The notes under the pieces were generated by a model that saw only the letters and a list, made by a program, of their open reading frames with translations, did no database searches and was not told the DNA's origin. Shown piece by piece: positions 33,465-46,200 of a DNA stretch of 64,000 bases; the first letter of the stretch is position 1; each line of letters opens with the position of its first letter. The translations under genes were made by a program, and so were the position numbers. Source of the stretch: Trifolium pratense (lineage: Eukaryota > Streptophyta > Magnoliopsida > Fabales > Fabaceae); NCBI RefSeq assembly GCF_020283565.1, contig NC_060063.1, forward strand, positions 37,286,635 through 37,350,634, in the 5' to 3' direction.

Positions 33465-34020
33465 ATATTTATACGGATGCTTTAATACACAGCCGGAAGT
33501 TTTTTTTTTTTGTAATTTCTATGAGAATATATATTCCGAAAGTTTTTTTTGTATTTTTTTTTTTTTGCTAATGCCAAGTTTTGAACTAATTAGTACCTCT
33601 ATGTTATAAAATGACTCCTCAATTAAGGGGCTACCTGGAAACAGACTTTTTTTTTTTTTTGTATTTTCTAACGGGACGGAAGAGAAAACACCATATTGTT
33701 GGGAACGGGGAGCGGAGATCAATCTCCACCATTTTCGAACTCTAATGCACATTTTATTTTTTTGTTACCATGATATTGATACAAAGTTTCTACCGTCGTT
33801 AACGATGACTAATCTCCGTCGGGAACCTGTGAGGAAAACAATACGAGACTTACTCACCTTAAAAAGTTGAAATTTTCGTTATTAGATTACTTGACAAAAA
33901 ATACATTAATTAAAAATAAGAATAAAAAAACTAAAATTAAATCAAAAAATCTAATATCTCAACTAATCGACTCAATTTTATTTTTTTACTAAAATAAAAT
34001 ATTCATTCATTCAAATTGAT
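33465..34020. other. AT-rich intergenic sequence with poly-T runs
   Basis: Includes a stretch at 33660-33840 with ACGGGACGG, CGGGAACC-type words that may be a decayed SINE. No coding frame. Confidence 0.45.
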
Positions 34021-34023
34021 AGA

Positions 34024-34325
34024 TACATGAGTGTCGCGGTGATTTTCGGACGCCAAGCTATTGGTTAGCTTTGGTTCTCAAAAAATGATTCACCACCGAA
34101 CTTTAATTTATCCAAGGGAAGAGAAAAAGATCGAATAAACCCAAAATTAATTTTTTAGAGATTAAAAGGTTCGGGGGTTAGTTATACGAAGGGAAGGTAT
34201 TAGCACCCTAAGTATCTGTAGTACTCTACGGGAACCTCTTGTACTATATGTATTTTGTGCTAAAAAGGATTTGCTTGTAAATGATTGTTTATAAATAATT
34301 GGGATAATGAGAAGAAAAAGAAAAT
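34024..34325. repeat. Old LTR-like repeat fragment (possibly Ogre), left part
   Basis: Contains GGTTCGGGGGTTAGTTATACG, GAAGGGAAGGTATTAGCACC and GTACTCTACGGGAACC, words I associate from memory with Ogre-type gypsy LTRs of legumes. It is interrupted by copia C at 34326 and continues at 39822. No coding sequence. Confidence 0.4.
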
Positions 34326-34509
34326 TGTTATGAATATTATTAGTGGATGTCCTGGCCCATGTAATTGGCCCAATATGTTTATCTATATAGATACTATGTA
34401 TCACTATATTGTAACCCTAATCCTAGTGGTGAATAACATACACTATTCTTTCTCTCTTTTCTCTCTTCTTCATCTATACTATTGTTCTTATTTACATTAG
34501 TTTATAACA
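34326..34509 (+). repeat. 5' LTR of copia C
   Basis: 184 bp. Includes a TATA-like ATCTATATAGATA and a pyrimidine-rich TTCTTTCTCTCTTTTCTC segment near its end. Confidence 0.93.
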
Positions 34510-34511
34510 CG

Positions 34512-34523
34512 TTATCAGCACGA
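34512..34523 (+). other. Primer binding site of copia C
   Basis: TTATCAGCACGA three bases after the LTR. It differs from the usual tRNA-Met site, so a different primer tRNA is implied. I have not identified the tRNA. Confidence 0.7.
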
Positions 34524-34949
34524 TGCTCTAACCAACTGAGGTACGCAATTCTTATTCTATGAAATCACAAGTAGTTTTTATTTTTGATTATTATATGATT
34601 ATGAATCGTTTGAACATTGTATACTTATAAAGATCAAATAATAATAATTAAAATTAAATAAATAAATAAGCATCATTTCTTTATGTATTTAATTGATTCA
34701 ATGTTGTTTACGCTTCGTGATATCCGACATTTGTATGGTGAAGCATAACACTTTGATCATTAATATTACATAAAATGTTGATCAACTATTTATTTATTTA
34801 TAATATGTATCTTGGATGTTTGATATTGTTTGAGTTTCGTGACCGACAATAGTCTGGTGAAGCATCATTATGCTTCGTGACCGACACCTGTATGGTGAAA
34901 CATCGACACTTCGATCATCCAAAAGAACATAAACATATTTAAGAATTCA

Positions 34950-37900
34950 TAATCTTGGTTCCTGAAGAACCTAGAAAGTTAATACATGAATTCCTGAAGA
35001 ATTCATAATCTTGGTTCCTAAAGAACCTATTCTTAGTTCCTGAAGAACTTAGACATTTAATACATGAATTCCCGAAGAATTCATAATCTTAGTTCTCGAA
35101 GAACTTAGAAAAAATTAATTTTGTTCCTGAAGAACTTACGAAATATCACCATTTATCACCATGCATCCCTAATGGATTGCACATCAAAAATATTTTTATG
35201 TGTTATATAGTTCCTGAAGAACTAATAAAACAACTTCTTTTTCTCTTCAATGAATTCTAGATGAATTCAATATTCATACATCCTTGAAGGATTGTAAATT
35301 GATAGTGATTTATTATATAGTTCCTGAAGAACTCAATGGATAAAATTGTAAAATTCAATTGCTAAGTAAATTTCACAAAAGCATGTAGCATGAATCGCAC
35401 CGTTTTTACGGCCTTACAGATTTAATTTATGAATTCCCGAAGAATTCAAAAGCATAGTTCTTGAAGAACTCAACATTATTCTATGTCAATTCCTGAAGAA
35501 TTCAAAAGCATAGTTCCTGAAGAACTCATATTATTCTCTATGAATTCCTAAGAATTCAAAAGGGTAGTTTATGAAGAACTCAAGATTATTCCGTGTGAAT
35601 TCCAGAAGAATTCAATAATTTAGTACACTACTAATACATTCATATGTCATTCATATGTACCGTCAAAAAAAAATGTCATTCATATGTTAATTTGGTCAAT
35701 CAATCTCATTGAAAACAATTGAATGCCTTTTATTTATTTCTTTTGCAAGATGAAATCAACTTGACCTTTTAAATCATGAATTAAGGGATTATTTATTTAA
35801 ATTATTTTTGACAATTGTGATGTTTCCTGTTATTTTCATATACTAAGTTTGAATGTTACTAAAATAAAAGGTGTGCATGACTTAATACTTTATTCATTTT
35901 ATTTTATACGATAACTTTGTACTCTGTGTTATTATGAATTAATTCAGCTACTACAATGCTTAAGGTATAAATTGTGTCTTATTAAGAAAATATTTTTCTT
36001 CCATAATAAATCAATTTAATTGATATTTTTTTCTTTTGGAAATAAAATTATAATTCATACCTTAATCATATCTTTTTTCTTTTGAAAATAAATTTAATTA
36101 TAATTTATACCTGGAATATTTTTTATATATATATTCAATTCAAGAATATTTGTTTAATATTAATATCATATCCTTGGTTTATGGGATTTGAATTTATTTT
36201 GTGAAATTTTTAAATATTTGGTGTTGATTGAATGTGAGAATTGAGAATCATATATAATTTTAAACTATATAATCTCACGATTTGAGCCTAAAATATTATA
36301 TGAGAAACTCTATTTTACTTTAAAAGGTGTAACACTAATGTTAATTATTTTGTTAAAGTGTTCTATTTGGAAATTTATTTTAGGCTCAATTTTGTTAATT
36401 ATTACACCAAATGTTTTTTTTTACGATAATTATTACACCAAATGTTATTTATGTGAATATTTGTAAATATTTTGTAAATTTTATATTGTCATGTTGTTAT
36501 TTGAATATTCACTTGCAAATTGTTATTGAAATTATTATTTTGAGGAACTATTAAGATAATTGAGTATTAAATTATCCTTGCATTGATTTATTATTAGAGT
36601 TTTTTTATTATTATTATTATATATTGGTTTGCCGTTGATTTGTGGCTATTTGAGATGACTTGTAAAGTCATCAAAGTTTATTGGCTCCATTTGCAAGGAA
36701 GAATTCGAGTGGCAACCTGAAGTTTGCTTGGATCTCATTTATATAAATGTACAAATGATTGGTAAGGGCATTCACTCGCTAATATGATGAAACGTTTTTA
36801 AACGGACATAAATGACAATAGTAATAATTCAGCCCAATAATAAGGGAGATGTTGATTTGCAGAACAATTGATTGCATAAGCATTAATCTTCTTGTCATTC
36901 ATATATGAACATCAATATGGAAACAAGAAATGAAGAGATGTTGAATATCTCTATATATTACTACACATATTTTGGATAAATTAAGTGTAATGAAAAAGTT
37001 ATAAACCAGAAGTTTATACTACACTTTTATATATAATAATGCAATTGAAGCACAAATTATTGTAAACCAGAAGTTTACATATCATATTAAATTTATTGTT
37101 GGCAATACCGGTTGGGTCATCCCGGATTTATTATGATGCGAAAAAAAAAATACTATAAATATATATTGAAGGGCCCGAAGTTCCTTCATTCTAGTAATTT
37201 TTATCGGTTACTAATTCCCAAAAGAAATTTATAATTTGAGATTTTTGACCATTTAGATACTTTGTGACTTGAATTGATGCATCAACTAAATTGGTCACAT
37301 GCATATTTACTCACAACCAGAAGTTTGTGAGATTATTTTCTCAAATAGTTTTGCTAAGATCTCATTTTCTAAATTCTTAGAAAATATGTGATAAGTATCG
37401 TATGTCAATTGAAATTACTATGAAACATCCGGTAGTATGTTCATACAAAAAAAATGGACTTAAGATCCATTCTTTAGACGTCTAAAGTTAATTACATGAC
37501 TGATACTTATGAGATCATAACTTCCAATTTATATTTTGGGAACATTCAAACATGTATATTGAGATACTAATTCGCATCAAGCCAACTAGTTATTATAAAG
37601 TTCTCCCCTAATTTACAATTTGAACTTTGTTTATAAACATAATTCCCATATAAGCATTTTTGGATGTGTTGTGTATCTGCAATTGCTCCAATAGAATGCA
37701 TTTAAACGGTTCTTAAAGAATATTGGGAAAATGTATTTGATATGAATCTCCATCTATTATAAATCATCTTGAGCCAAAAAAAAAAAATTTGGAGAATTAT
37801 TTACAGCCATGTAGGCTGATTTTCAAGTGATGAATTAATTTTCCCAATATTAGGGGGGAGAATAAGCAGCTGAAAAATATGAACCAGAAGTTCAAATGAA

Positions 37901-39060
37901 TCACTTGAAATAAATTAATGTTATTATCTCACATTGATCCTCATATAAAATAGTTTGAACAAGAAGTTCAAAAGATAAATCATTTGCAAAGTTTATGAAA
38001 TCAACTATCAGCTGCTAATGCTCCGATCAAAATGGATGTCCCTGATGGACAATCTTATATTGCAAATGAATTTTAACCACCCTGAAGCGTGGTAGATCAA
38101 TCGGTTCCAATGAAAGAAAAAAAATCCTCAAATAAGAAAATGAGCTAAAAAGAAAGATGACCCAAGTGAGGATATGAAAACTTCAAAAGAGTATTTGACA
38201 TAATTGAGTTTTAAGTTCCAGAAGAACTTCTCAGGTACCTGAAATTTATGATAATAAAGAGATCTTGACGAATTATGTCATGAATGAAAATTATGTCATG
38301 GATGGAATATGATGGAACCGAAAAGGAAGTCAACGTTGATGATATTTTTATATATAATATAGCGCTATTTGTGAAAGGAGTTAATGAGGATCATGAAATA
38401 AATTCTATTGAGAATTATAGACAATGATTGTCTAAATGAAAACGCAATTGCTATGTAATTAAAGTCACTTTGCAAAGTGAAGATTTTTGGACCAGCAGTC
38501 CATACACCTGAAGATGTAAAACATGATGAGATACGAATTAATTTTCGTGTGAATAGAAAATGTTGACATACAAACATTAAAAGCTTGATTTTTTTATTCA
38601 AGCATATTGGTAAAAATTTGTCATTGAATGTGAAGAGAAATATTCACCTGAAGTGAAATCAAAATCATTCTCTTACTTGATTAAGTCTTACTTGATTAAG
38701 TTTATTAACACATGGAAAATTCAATTTATTTGAAAAATGTGTCACGATATATTTGTATGGCTCACTTGTTAGTGTGAATTATATAAAACTCCATGAAGAA
38801 TTTATTTTCCACGGGACATACATTTCAAACTATCGAAGAGATGACTTAATGAAATGAATAAGTCACTTTGGAAATGAATTTGTTATATGATGACATAAAC
38901 TCCTGAAGAGTTCTTGAAATCTATTGATTAAAGAAAAGTTTGAAATGAAATATATTTGATATTAACAAATATAATTTATTGTCACTTGAAGTGAACAAAT
39001 ATCATTTCATGTCTCAAGAAAATGATCACTTACTTGAATTGGTCTTGAAGGACCATATTT
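34950..39060 (+). repeat. Array of dispersed mini-hairpins with NNGAA loops in copia C
   Basis: At least twenty short inverted repeats of the form arm-NNGAA-complementary arm. The arms vary but the five-base spacer is nearly constant (CTGAA, CAGAA, CCGAA, TCGAA, AAGAA). Examples: 34957-34971 (GGTTC/GAACC), 35035-35049 (AGTTC/GAACT), 34988-35004 (GAATTC/GAATTC), 37000-37018 (TATAAAC/GTTTATA), 37061-37079 (TGTAAAC/GTTTACA), 38213-38229 (AAGTTC/GAACTT) and 38643-38657 (TTCAC/GTGAA). They are densest at 34950-35630. Confidence 0.8.
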
Positions 39061-39620
39061 TAGTTCAATTGAGAACACTATTGCATTTTGCTAATTATGT
39101 ATGTGATGGTATCAATAAACTCAAAGATATTTGAACAAAGTCAAGTATATAATTTGTATCTTAGAGATACAACAATATCATCCGATTATGTGGAAGTTTT
39201 AACACTACATTCAGAAAGTTCAGAGTGTGGTTTTGTTGAAGTTTGTGATTCTACACATACAAGAAATTTGAAGAAGATAATACTGCATCAACAACTAATT
39301 CAGAGAAGATTATATTAAAGAAGAAGAATCAAATCTTTCTACAAAGTCATCATCAAGTAAAGCTTCTGATCAACTATATTGAAGATTAATTGCTCTTATT
39401 CGTCTCAGATATAATTGTCTTCATGAGGGGGAGATATAATTGTGTTCTGCACTCTTTTTCCCTTAACCATGGTTTTGTCCCATTGGGTTTTCCTGGTAAG
39501 GTTTTTAATGAGGCAGTTCAAACACAAAGGATGTTGTACTCTTTTTCCTTCACTAGAATTTTTTTCCTACCGGGTTTTTTCTAGTAAAGGTTTTAATGAG
39601 GCATATCCTCGATGGACATC

Positions 39621-39630
39621 CAAGGGGGAG
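39621..39630 (+). other. Polypurine tract of copia C
   Basis: CAAGGGGGAG abutting the 3' LTR. Confidence 0.88.
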
Positions 39631-39816
39631 TGTTATGAATATTATTAGTGGATGTCCTGACCCATGTAATTGGCCCAATATGTTTATCTATATATAGATA
39701 CTATGTATCACTATATTGTAACCCTAATCCTAGTGGTGAATAACATACACTATTCTTTCTCTCTTTTCTCTCTTCTTCATCTATACTATTGTTCTTATTT
39801 ACATTAGTTTATAACA
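39631..39816 (+). repeat. 3' LTR of copia C
   Basis: 186 bp, near-identical to 34326-34509, followed by AAAAT. Confidence 0.93.
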
Positions 39817-39821
39817 AAAAT

Positions 39822-40618
39822 ATATATTTTATTAATTTTGATTTGGGAAGACGCAAGGTCTTTTGCACTACGTACCCGTTAAGGATCAAAATCCCGTAGT
39901 TCGGGGTAAAAATTGTAAAATGGTTTGTTTGGTTGTTTTTTTAGGAGGAAAGACGAGTCGTCATCTTATGTTTTAAACTCCTTTTAATCCACCACAAACA
40001 TGCTAAAATGAGATTTTTGCTTCATAATAGGGAAGGACTCTCACTCGGAATTCATCGTCGAGTATGCCACTAACTCTCCTAAATGAAGAAGAAATCACAT
40101 TTTTCATTGTTTTAATGTTATGGGGAATATTAGAATTCTCGACCATAGAGATGACTCATGTCTAAACTCTTTTGTGAAAATGTTTTAAAATTAAAAGCCA
40201 AGCGGCAAAAAGGTTTGAATTTGTTTTTTATTTTTTAGTTTCTTTTGAAAAATATTTAAACATGCTTAAGTGTATTAAAACATTTATTTGGAAAAAAGGT
40301 TGAAAAAAAGTCTCCCGACGAAAGTCGAGGTTTATTAGGAAAAAATTTCTTTTTGAAAATATTTTTGGTTTATTGAAAGTTTTTGTTTATTATCTTTTTT
40401 TTAAAAAAAAGTTATTTTTAGCGTCGATTACTCGGACCGCAAGCCATCCGGCAAGAAATCCAAAGTAACCGAGGGGTGGAAAGTCATCCGTCCGACCACT
40501 TCTCCTTTTTTGAAATCCTCTTTATTAGAAACAAAAAGTTTTTTTTTTCAAAGGGATAAGTGTAAATACGTGACACAAGGTTAATGAAAAAAATATTTAT
40601 TCCCTTGGATTTAGACAC
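39822..40618. repeat. Old LTR-like repeat fragment (possibly Ogre), right part
   Basis: Continuation of 34024-34325. Words such as GGGAAGACGCAAGGTC, CGTACCCGTTAAGGATC and GTCTCCCGACGAAAGTCGAG mark it as repeat rather than unique DNA. No coding frame. The Ogre assignment is from memory. Confidence 0.4.
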
Positions 40619-40621
40619 AAA

Positions 40622-40865
40622 CACTACTACAATTATGGCTTACAATAGCACTAATTTAATAGCACTTTTACACAAGTGCTATTAAATATGTCACTCAAAT
40701 TCATATAATAGCACTTTACTAACAGAAGTGCTATTGTAGGTAGTGAATTTTTTTTATCAAATGTGTTTAATAGCACTTTTGTGTAAGTGCTATAATAAGT
40801 GTACTTAAGATAGTACTTTTTGTTACCTTAGATAACACTTCTTCAAAAGTGCTATTATTGGGCCT
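40622..40865 (+). repeat. Left subterminal repeat zone of the CACTA element
   Basis: Four or five inverted pairs of AATAGCACTT and AAGTGCTATT separated by 5-15 bases. In CACTA elements such motifs are the binding sites of the TNPA-type protein. Confidence 0.9.
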
Positions 40866-41456
40866 TCTAAGTGAAAAAAAAAAAAAAAACTGGAAATTTC
40901 ATTTTGGCGCTGGATCTAAAACACATTTTGCGCCCTCAGTTTTCAGTTTTCACTCTCACTTTTCACTATGAGATTAAACCCTACCCAAACCACCGTAGAA
41001 CTGCTCACCGTCTCAAACCACCGCCGCTCACCAGCTTCTCACTTCTACCGTCTTCTCACACCACCGACGAACTCGCCGTCTTCAATCTTCGCACCATCTC
41101 GTCTCCAAATTTCCCCGTCAAAAAATTGCTTCTGTTGAACAAAATTTCCTCGTCTCCAAATCTTCGCCGTCTTCAATCTTCACACCACCGACGAACTGCG
41201 TCTTTGAAGGCTTGAAGGAGGTACAAATTTCCCCTCTCTGTATTTTTCTCACATGATTAGGAATTTTTCTAGAACGAGTGGGTTTCTTATTATCATTCTC
41301 TTATGTCTGCAATCAATTGGTTATTTATGAGATTGATAGAATTTGAATTCAATTTGATGATGTTTCTATTTCAATTTGAATATATACCATAGGATGATGT
41401 TTCTATTTCAATTTGAATTCAATTTCGTGCTATGTTGGCAGTGAGAGAAGAAAAGT

Positions 41457-41590
41457 GATTTTGTGGGTTACGGGATTTTGTGGGTTACGGGATTTTGTGG
41501 GTTACGGGATTGAATTTGGTTTGTTGAATTCAATTTGAATATATACCATAGGATGATGTTTACATGATTTTGTGGGTTACGGGATTGAAG
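41457..41590 (+). repeat. GATTTTGTGGGTTACGG tandem units
   Basis: Three adjacent 17-bp units near 41457-41507 and one more at about 41567. They lie in the untranslated region before the transposase fragment. The nearby segment with ATAGGATGATGTTT and TTCAATTTGAATATATAC is also repeated. Confidence 0.85.
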
Positions 41591-41893
41591 AATCTGAGTG
41601 CAGAATATGAAATATGCTTTCGAGAATTGTTATTTTATTATGAACAGAGATCAGTAGCTGTCTTTGTTACTTTTGACACACTTTGAAGTTAGCTAGCATA
41701 TACTAAAACACATGTTAGTGATCATGGATCACTTGTTCTGGTTCTTGAACTTGGACTTGTTAGCTAAGACAGTTAGCATGATTCTGTTATACACAAGTAT
41801 AGCCTAAGATGAATAATTTGTTAATTTTTTTTAGTTACTTTTTCAGTTTGAAATGCAAGTTTTGAGTTTCTGTGATGAACTTATACACAAGTC

Positions 41894-43081
41894 ATGAGTT
41901 TTGAGATGTATTTCCCCCCCTCATTTTTTGACATAATGGTTCATCTAACAATCCACCTTGTCATGGAAATACAATATTGTGGACCAGCCTATATGAGATG
42001 GATGTACCCGATTGAACGTTACATGAAGATATTAAAAGGGTATGTGAAGAATCGAAGTCGACCAGAGGGTTGTATTGTTGAGAGGTATATAGTTGAAGAA
42101 GCTATTGAGTTTTGTACCGAATACTTCTCTGATGTTGAATCAATAGGGCTTCCAATGTCACGACACTCGGGCAGAACAACAGGGGAAGGGATTGGTGCAA
42201 GTAAAGTAGTGACTATCTCAAAAATCAAATGGGAGCAAGCACACTTGTATGTCTTGCACAATACCGAAGAGGTTGAGCCATATGTTGAAATGCATAAGGA
42301 AGAGCTTAAGAGTTTGAACCCTAACAAGAATGAAAATTGGTTGACAAGAGAGCACAATCGAAGTTTTACATCATGGCTAAAAAATCACATTTTTACACAA
42401 TTTGCTGAAAATCCAAATTCAGTTTCAGAAAGATTGAGATGGCTAGCAAATGGTCCAAATCTAGATGTTCTCTCTTATTCTAGATATGTAATTAATAAGT
42501 ATACATTTTATACGGAAGATTATGATCACCAAAGCACTATGCAAAATAGCGGTGTCACGGTTATAGCAGAATCTGTACATATCTCAAGTTCCAAAGACAG
42601 AAATCCCTCATTTGCTAAATTATCATATTTTGGGGTTATTGAACATATTTGGGAGTTGGATTACTCATGCTTTAAAGTTCCCGTGTTCGGTTGCAAGTGG
42701 GTTGACAACAACAATGGCATTCAAGTTGATGATTATGGGTTCATGAAGGTGGATCTCAATAGGGCGGGGTACAAAGACGAGCCTTTTATTTTGGCATCAC
42801 AAGCTCACCAAGTGTTCTATGTCACTGATCCTGATGATGAAAAGTGGTCTATTGTGCTTCTAACTAACAAAGTAAATGATCACTATAATCAAGAATGTGA
42901 AAATATTGATATTGAGGATGACCCTTTCATAAACACATCGCAATCGTTTGATAATGATCCGACTATGGATGATATTCTCTATATGAGAAGAGATCACGAT
43001 GAGGGAATTTGGATCAATCCATTTCGTGTAAATAAAAAAAGAAGTAACAAGCCAACTAGGAAGAGGAAAAGACGAACTTGA
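41894..43081 (+). pseudogene. CACTA transposase C-terminal fragment (DUF4218 + DUF4216)
   Basis: 395 residues. Residues 5-85 match the DUF4218 module (FPPSFFDIMVHLTIHLV, YMRWMYPIERYMKILKGYVK, RPEGCIVERY). Residues 225-325 match DUF4216 (SSKDRNPSFAKLSYFGVIE, KVPVFGCKWVD, GYKDEPFILASQA). The C-terminus is strongly basic (about 381-395), probably nuclear. The catalytic TNP2 DDE domain that normally precedes DUF4218 is missing, and an in-frame TGA lies five codons before the first Met. The rest of the frame has no breaks. It is therefore a 5'-deleted transposase gene. An alternative, that the missing part is an upstream exon, is unlikely because 40870-41890 shows no TNP2 motif. Confidence 0.88.
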
Positions 43082-43207
43082 ACGTTTGTGTATGGTATAG
43101 TAACTTTTTTTTTATTCTTTTATTATTATTGATTCTTAGTATTTTTCATTCTTAATATTATTTGTATGGTATAGTAACTTATTTAATTATTTTATTATTA
43201 CAGGTGA

Positions 43208-46200
43208 ATGACGTCTAATAATGATGAATGTGCTCCTAGTAGAAAGAAAGATGTTAAACGCGGTTTGACCCGCATGCAAAAAACTCACAAAGCTAAAAGC
43301 AATGGAATAAAAGAAGAGGTAATGTTTTCTTATTTCAAATCTTGTTGATGTTATAAACCACCGAATCTTGTTGAGGTTTAAACCTTATTGTAAAGAATAA
43401 ATATCTAAAATCACAAAGTGATCCAAACAGGACAGAACTGAAACTTATTGTGGTCTGTTACGTACAATGGAATGCAAAAGGTCAACCGATTGGGCATAAT
43501 AGTGAGGGTTTTGTTAGTTACATTGGAGTGATTGTTCGTCTGCTAGTTCCACTTGATACGAATAATTGGAGAGCGAAAAGAAACACGACGTTGGCCGGTT
43601 ATAAACAAAATGTTTGGGAAGCGATACAAGTAATGTGCTAACTCAAAGTAGTTGTAAAATATTATTTTTTTTGATCTATTTGTGTTATATTTTGTAATGA
43701 GCTATGATATGTTGCAGAAAGCATATGTGGTTGGCGATGAACGTCGCCATTACGTACTTAGAAAAGCTGGAATGTTGCACAGGGCATTCAGAACTGACAT
43801 GAGACAAAAACATCTAAGAGACAGTGATGGTAATTATAAAGAACATCCTCCGAGAGACTTATATCCCCAAATTACAAAAGAGCATTGGAATAGTTTTGTA
43901 GCTTGGTCTAAGACCGATGAGTTTCAGGTAATGTTATTACTTAAAACCTACTATTTTTAATTTTTAAGTACATATATTTTGTAGTAAGCTTATAACTTTT
44001 TAATTAATGTAGAAACTTAGTAAAGCAAACCGGGAAAGGGCGTTAGATCCTGAATATCCATATAGAGGTTCACGAAAAGGGTATGCTCGTCTAGAAGAGG
44101 ATATGGTAAGCATGTATACAAATGTATTGTATAAGTTAAGATGGTAGAAATGTTTTCTTTTTCATTTCTATGGTAAATTGTTGAAATGTATATAGATAAA
44201 AGAAGCGAAAGGAGATGAACCACCCCTTGTTCGTGTGTGGCAAATTGCCCATGCGGATTAGAATGGAGCTATTGACAATGCTAATGTTCAAAGAATTTTG
44301 GATAAATGTGTAAGTCAAATATTAATTTTCTGCATACATGTCAGGTTCTCTTGTTAATTAATAATGATGTTAAAATGTTTTCTCCTGCTTATCAATGTCA
44401 GGAGGAATTAGCACAAACATTACCCGAAGAAGAGGTAGAAAATCGTGGGCGTAAAGACATATTATATCAGGCTCTAGATCGCCCAAACTACTCTGGCCGT
44501 GTTACGGCTATGGGTTTTGGCGTATGTCCTAAAGACGTGTTTCAGCCTGAAGTTCCTGCTGCCAAACAAAAGACAGTTGAAAATATTCATGCTATGTATC
44601 ATCAAGTGATTGAGAGATTGAATATACTAGAGAGAGAGAAGGAAGAGAGGCAACGAGCCGATGAAATAATAGGGAAACAACCAGAAGCAGTAGAGAGAGA
44701 ACAACCAAGTGTCATGGACTCCTGTAACCCTGTTGACTTTGACACCATTCCGAAGGTTTTTTTTTCTTCATATTCTGTTATGTTCTTGTTTCCATGATCT
44801 GTTCTTGTTGTTGTTTCCGTGTTCTGTTCTGTTTTTTCTTTTTCTTTTCTGTTTTTTTTTTTTGTTTTCTGTTCAAGTTATTGACGCATTCAACTTTTCG
44901 TAAACTTTTGCAATGGTTTAGGGTATCTCATCAATCAAAATATATGTAGCATCCCCTAGTCGTAAATTGGTGGCTCGTGGCAAGTTACATAACACCGATG
45001 GTGATACGGTGCATGGCATCAAATTACCATTGGGATATGTCAAAGTTACGGTTGAAGTTGTAATTGTGGGAGATGCTCCGTTGCCTATACCCGTTGAAGA
45101 TGGAGATGTTTCGACGATTGGTCAGGCGATAGGTACAATTGTGGCATGGCCATTCAGTCTTGTCGAATTTGTTGGTGAATGTGGAAAGGTAAATTAATTA
45201 CTTATTATGAACATGATTGCTAATTACTATATATTTGTTTTATTATTTGATTACTAACCTCAAGTGATGTAAATTTTTAGATCAATCACAAATTACAAAA
45301 TAAAGATAAGAAAATGCAACGTAGTGCTGAATCAGTTGCTTCACCGAGCAAAACTAGGAAGAAAATGAAAAAACAAGAGCAGTCACCTAAAGTTGGCGAT
45401 TCAAATTTTTCAAAAAATTTAGAATTCCTTCAAACTTATGTGACACACATGTGGGCTGCGGAGTCGGTGTTGCAAGTAAGTATGGGGGAGAAAGTATTCG
45501 GTGAGGAATTTCCTGAGCATTTGCATGCAGAGCATTTAAATGAAGTCCTTAAGCATGAATGGCTAAGTGCAACTGTTATCAACCTTTATGCTAGGTATTA
45601 TCACAAATGTTCTCTAATTTATGTTTGGGAGGTAATATTAATTAATATCTCAAGTACCGTTTGTTTTTCATTTCAAGGTACTTATATGACAAGTTCATAA
45701 GTCCCGGGGGATTAACAAATAAGCTATCTTTCTTATCCCCACATGAATCACGTGATGATGTTAAAGGAAATCAAAGCATTTCAAGAATATTGTTAAAAAA
45801 TAAGAAGATCAAGGATAAAATGATTCTTGCACCATTCAATTTTGGGTGAGATTTATATCCAAATTTAGTTTTTTAATTTTAACAAAATATGGTAAATGTG
45901 TTGAATATGAATTAACACAATGCAATACTTAAATGTTGGGTGTAGGGATGTTCATTGGGCGTTGCTTGTCATTGATCCAGATGCCGGAATTATATATTTC
46001 TTGGATTCGATGGATAGTGGCTCTGAATCAAGACTTCTATTTTGTAAAAATAGATTTGAAAAGTGAGTCTGTATTCTTTTATTTTAACATATATATAGTA
46101 TGATTATTTATAATATTGACTCATTGAAGTTAATTTTAATTTGTTAGTGCTTTGCTAATTTACCGTGCCTATAATCAAACTAAACCGGCAAAATCAAGTA

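Larger units (their letters stand above)
34326..39816 (+). mobile_element. Short-LTR Ty1/copia element C, non-autonomous
   Basis: LTRs of 184 and 186 bp (34326-34509 and 39631-39816), TGTTATGAAT...TTATAACA, flanked by the duplication AAAAT (34321-34325 and 39817-39821). The primer-site region is TTATCAGCACGA and the purine tract is CAAGGGGGAG. The LTRs differ by one substitution and a 2-bp indel that I can see, so the insertion is recent. Yet the 5.1-kb interior has no gag or pol frame. Instead it contains many small stem-loops (see findings). A pre-3'-LTR segment with GGTTTTGTCCCATTGGGTTT and AAGGTTTTTAATGAGGCA is typical of copia 3' regions. Confidence 0.92.

Noticed and set aside
34950..35640. 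CRISPR-like array of short repeats
   Set aside because: Spacing is irregular, arms vary and no constant-length spacers exist; this is a plant retrotransposon interior.
34990..35640. Heat-shock elements (TTCnnGAA) controlling copia C
   Set aside because: Many hairpins lack TTCnnGAA (the CAGAA-loop ones), and the third GAA lacks the two-base spacing of a standard element; kept only as an alternative explanation.
40871..41215. 114-residue frame near the CACTA left end as a captured host gene
   Set aside because: Composition is like a C-rich untranslated leader (repeated CACCGTC/CCGTCTTC words) with no domain and no downstream exon in frame.
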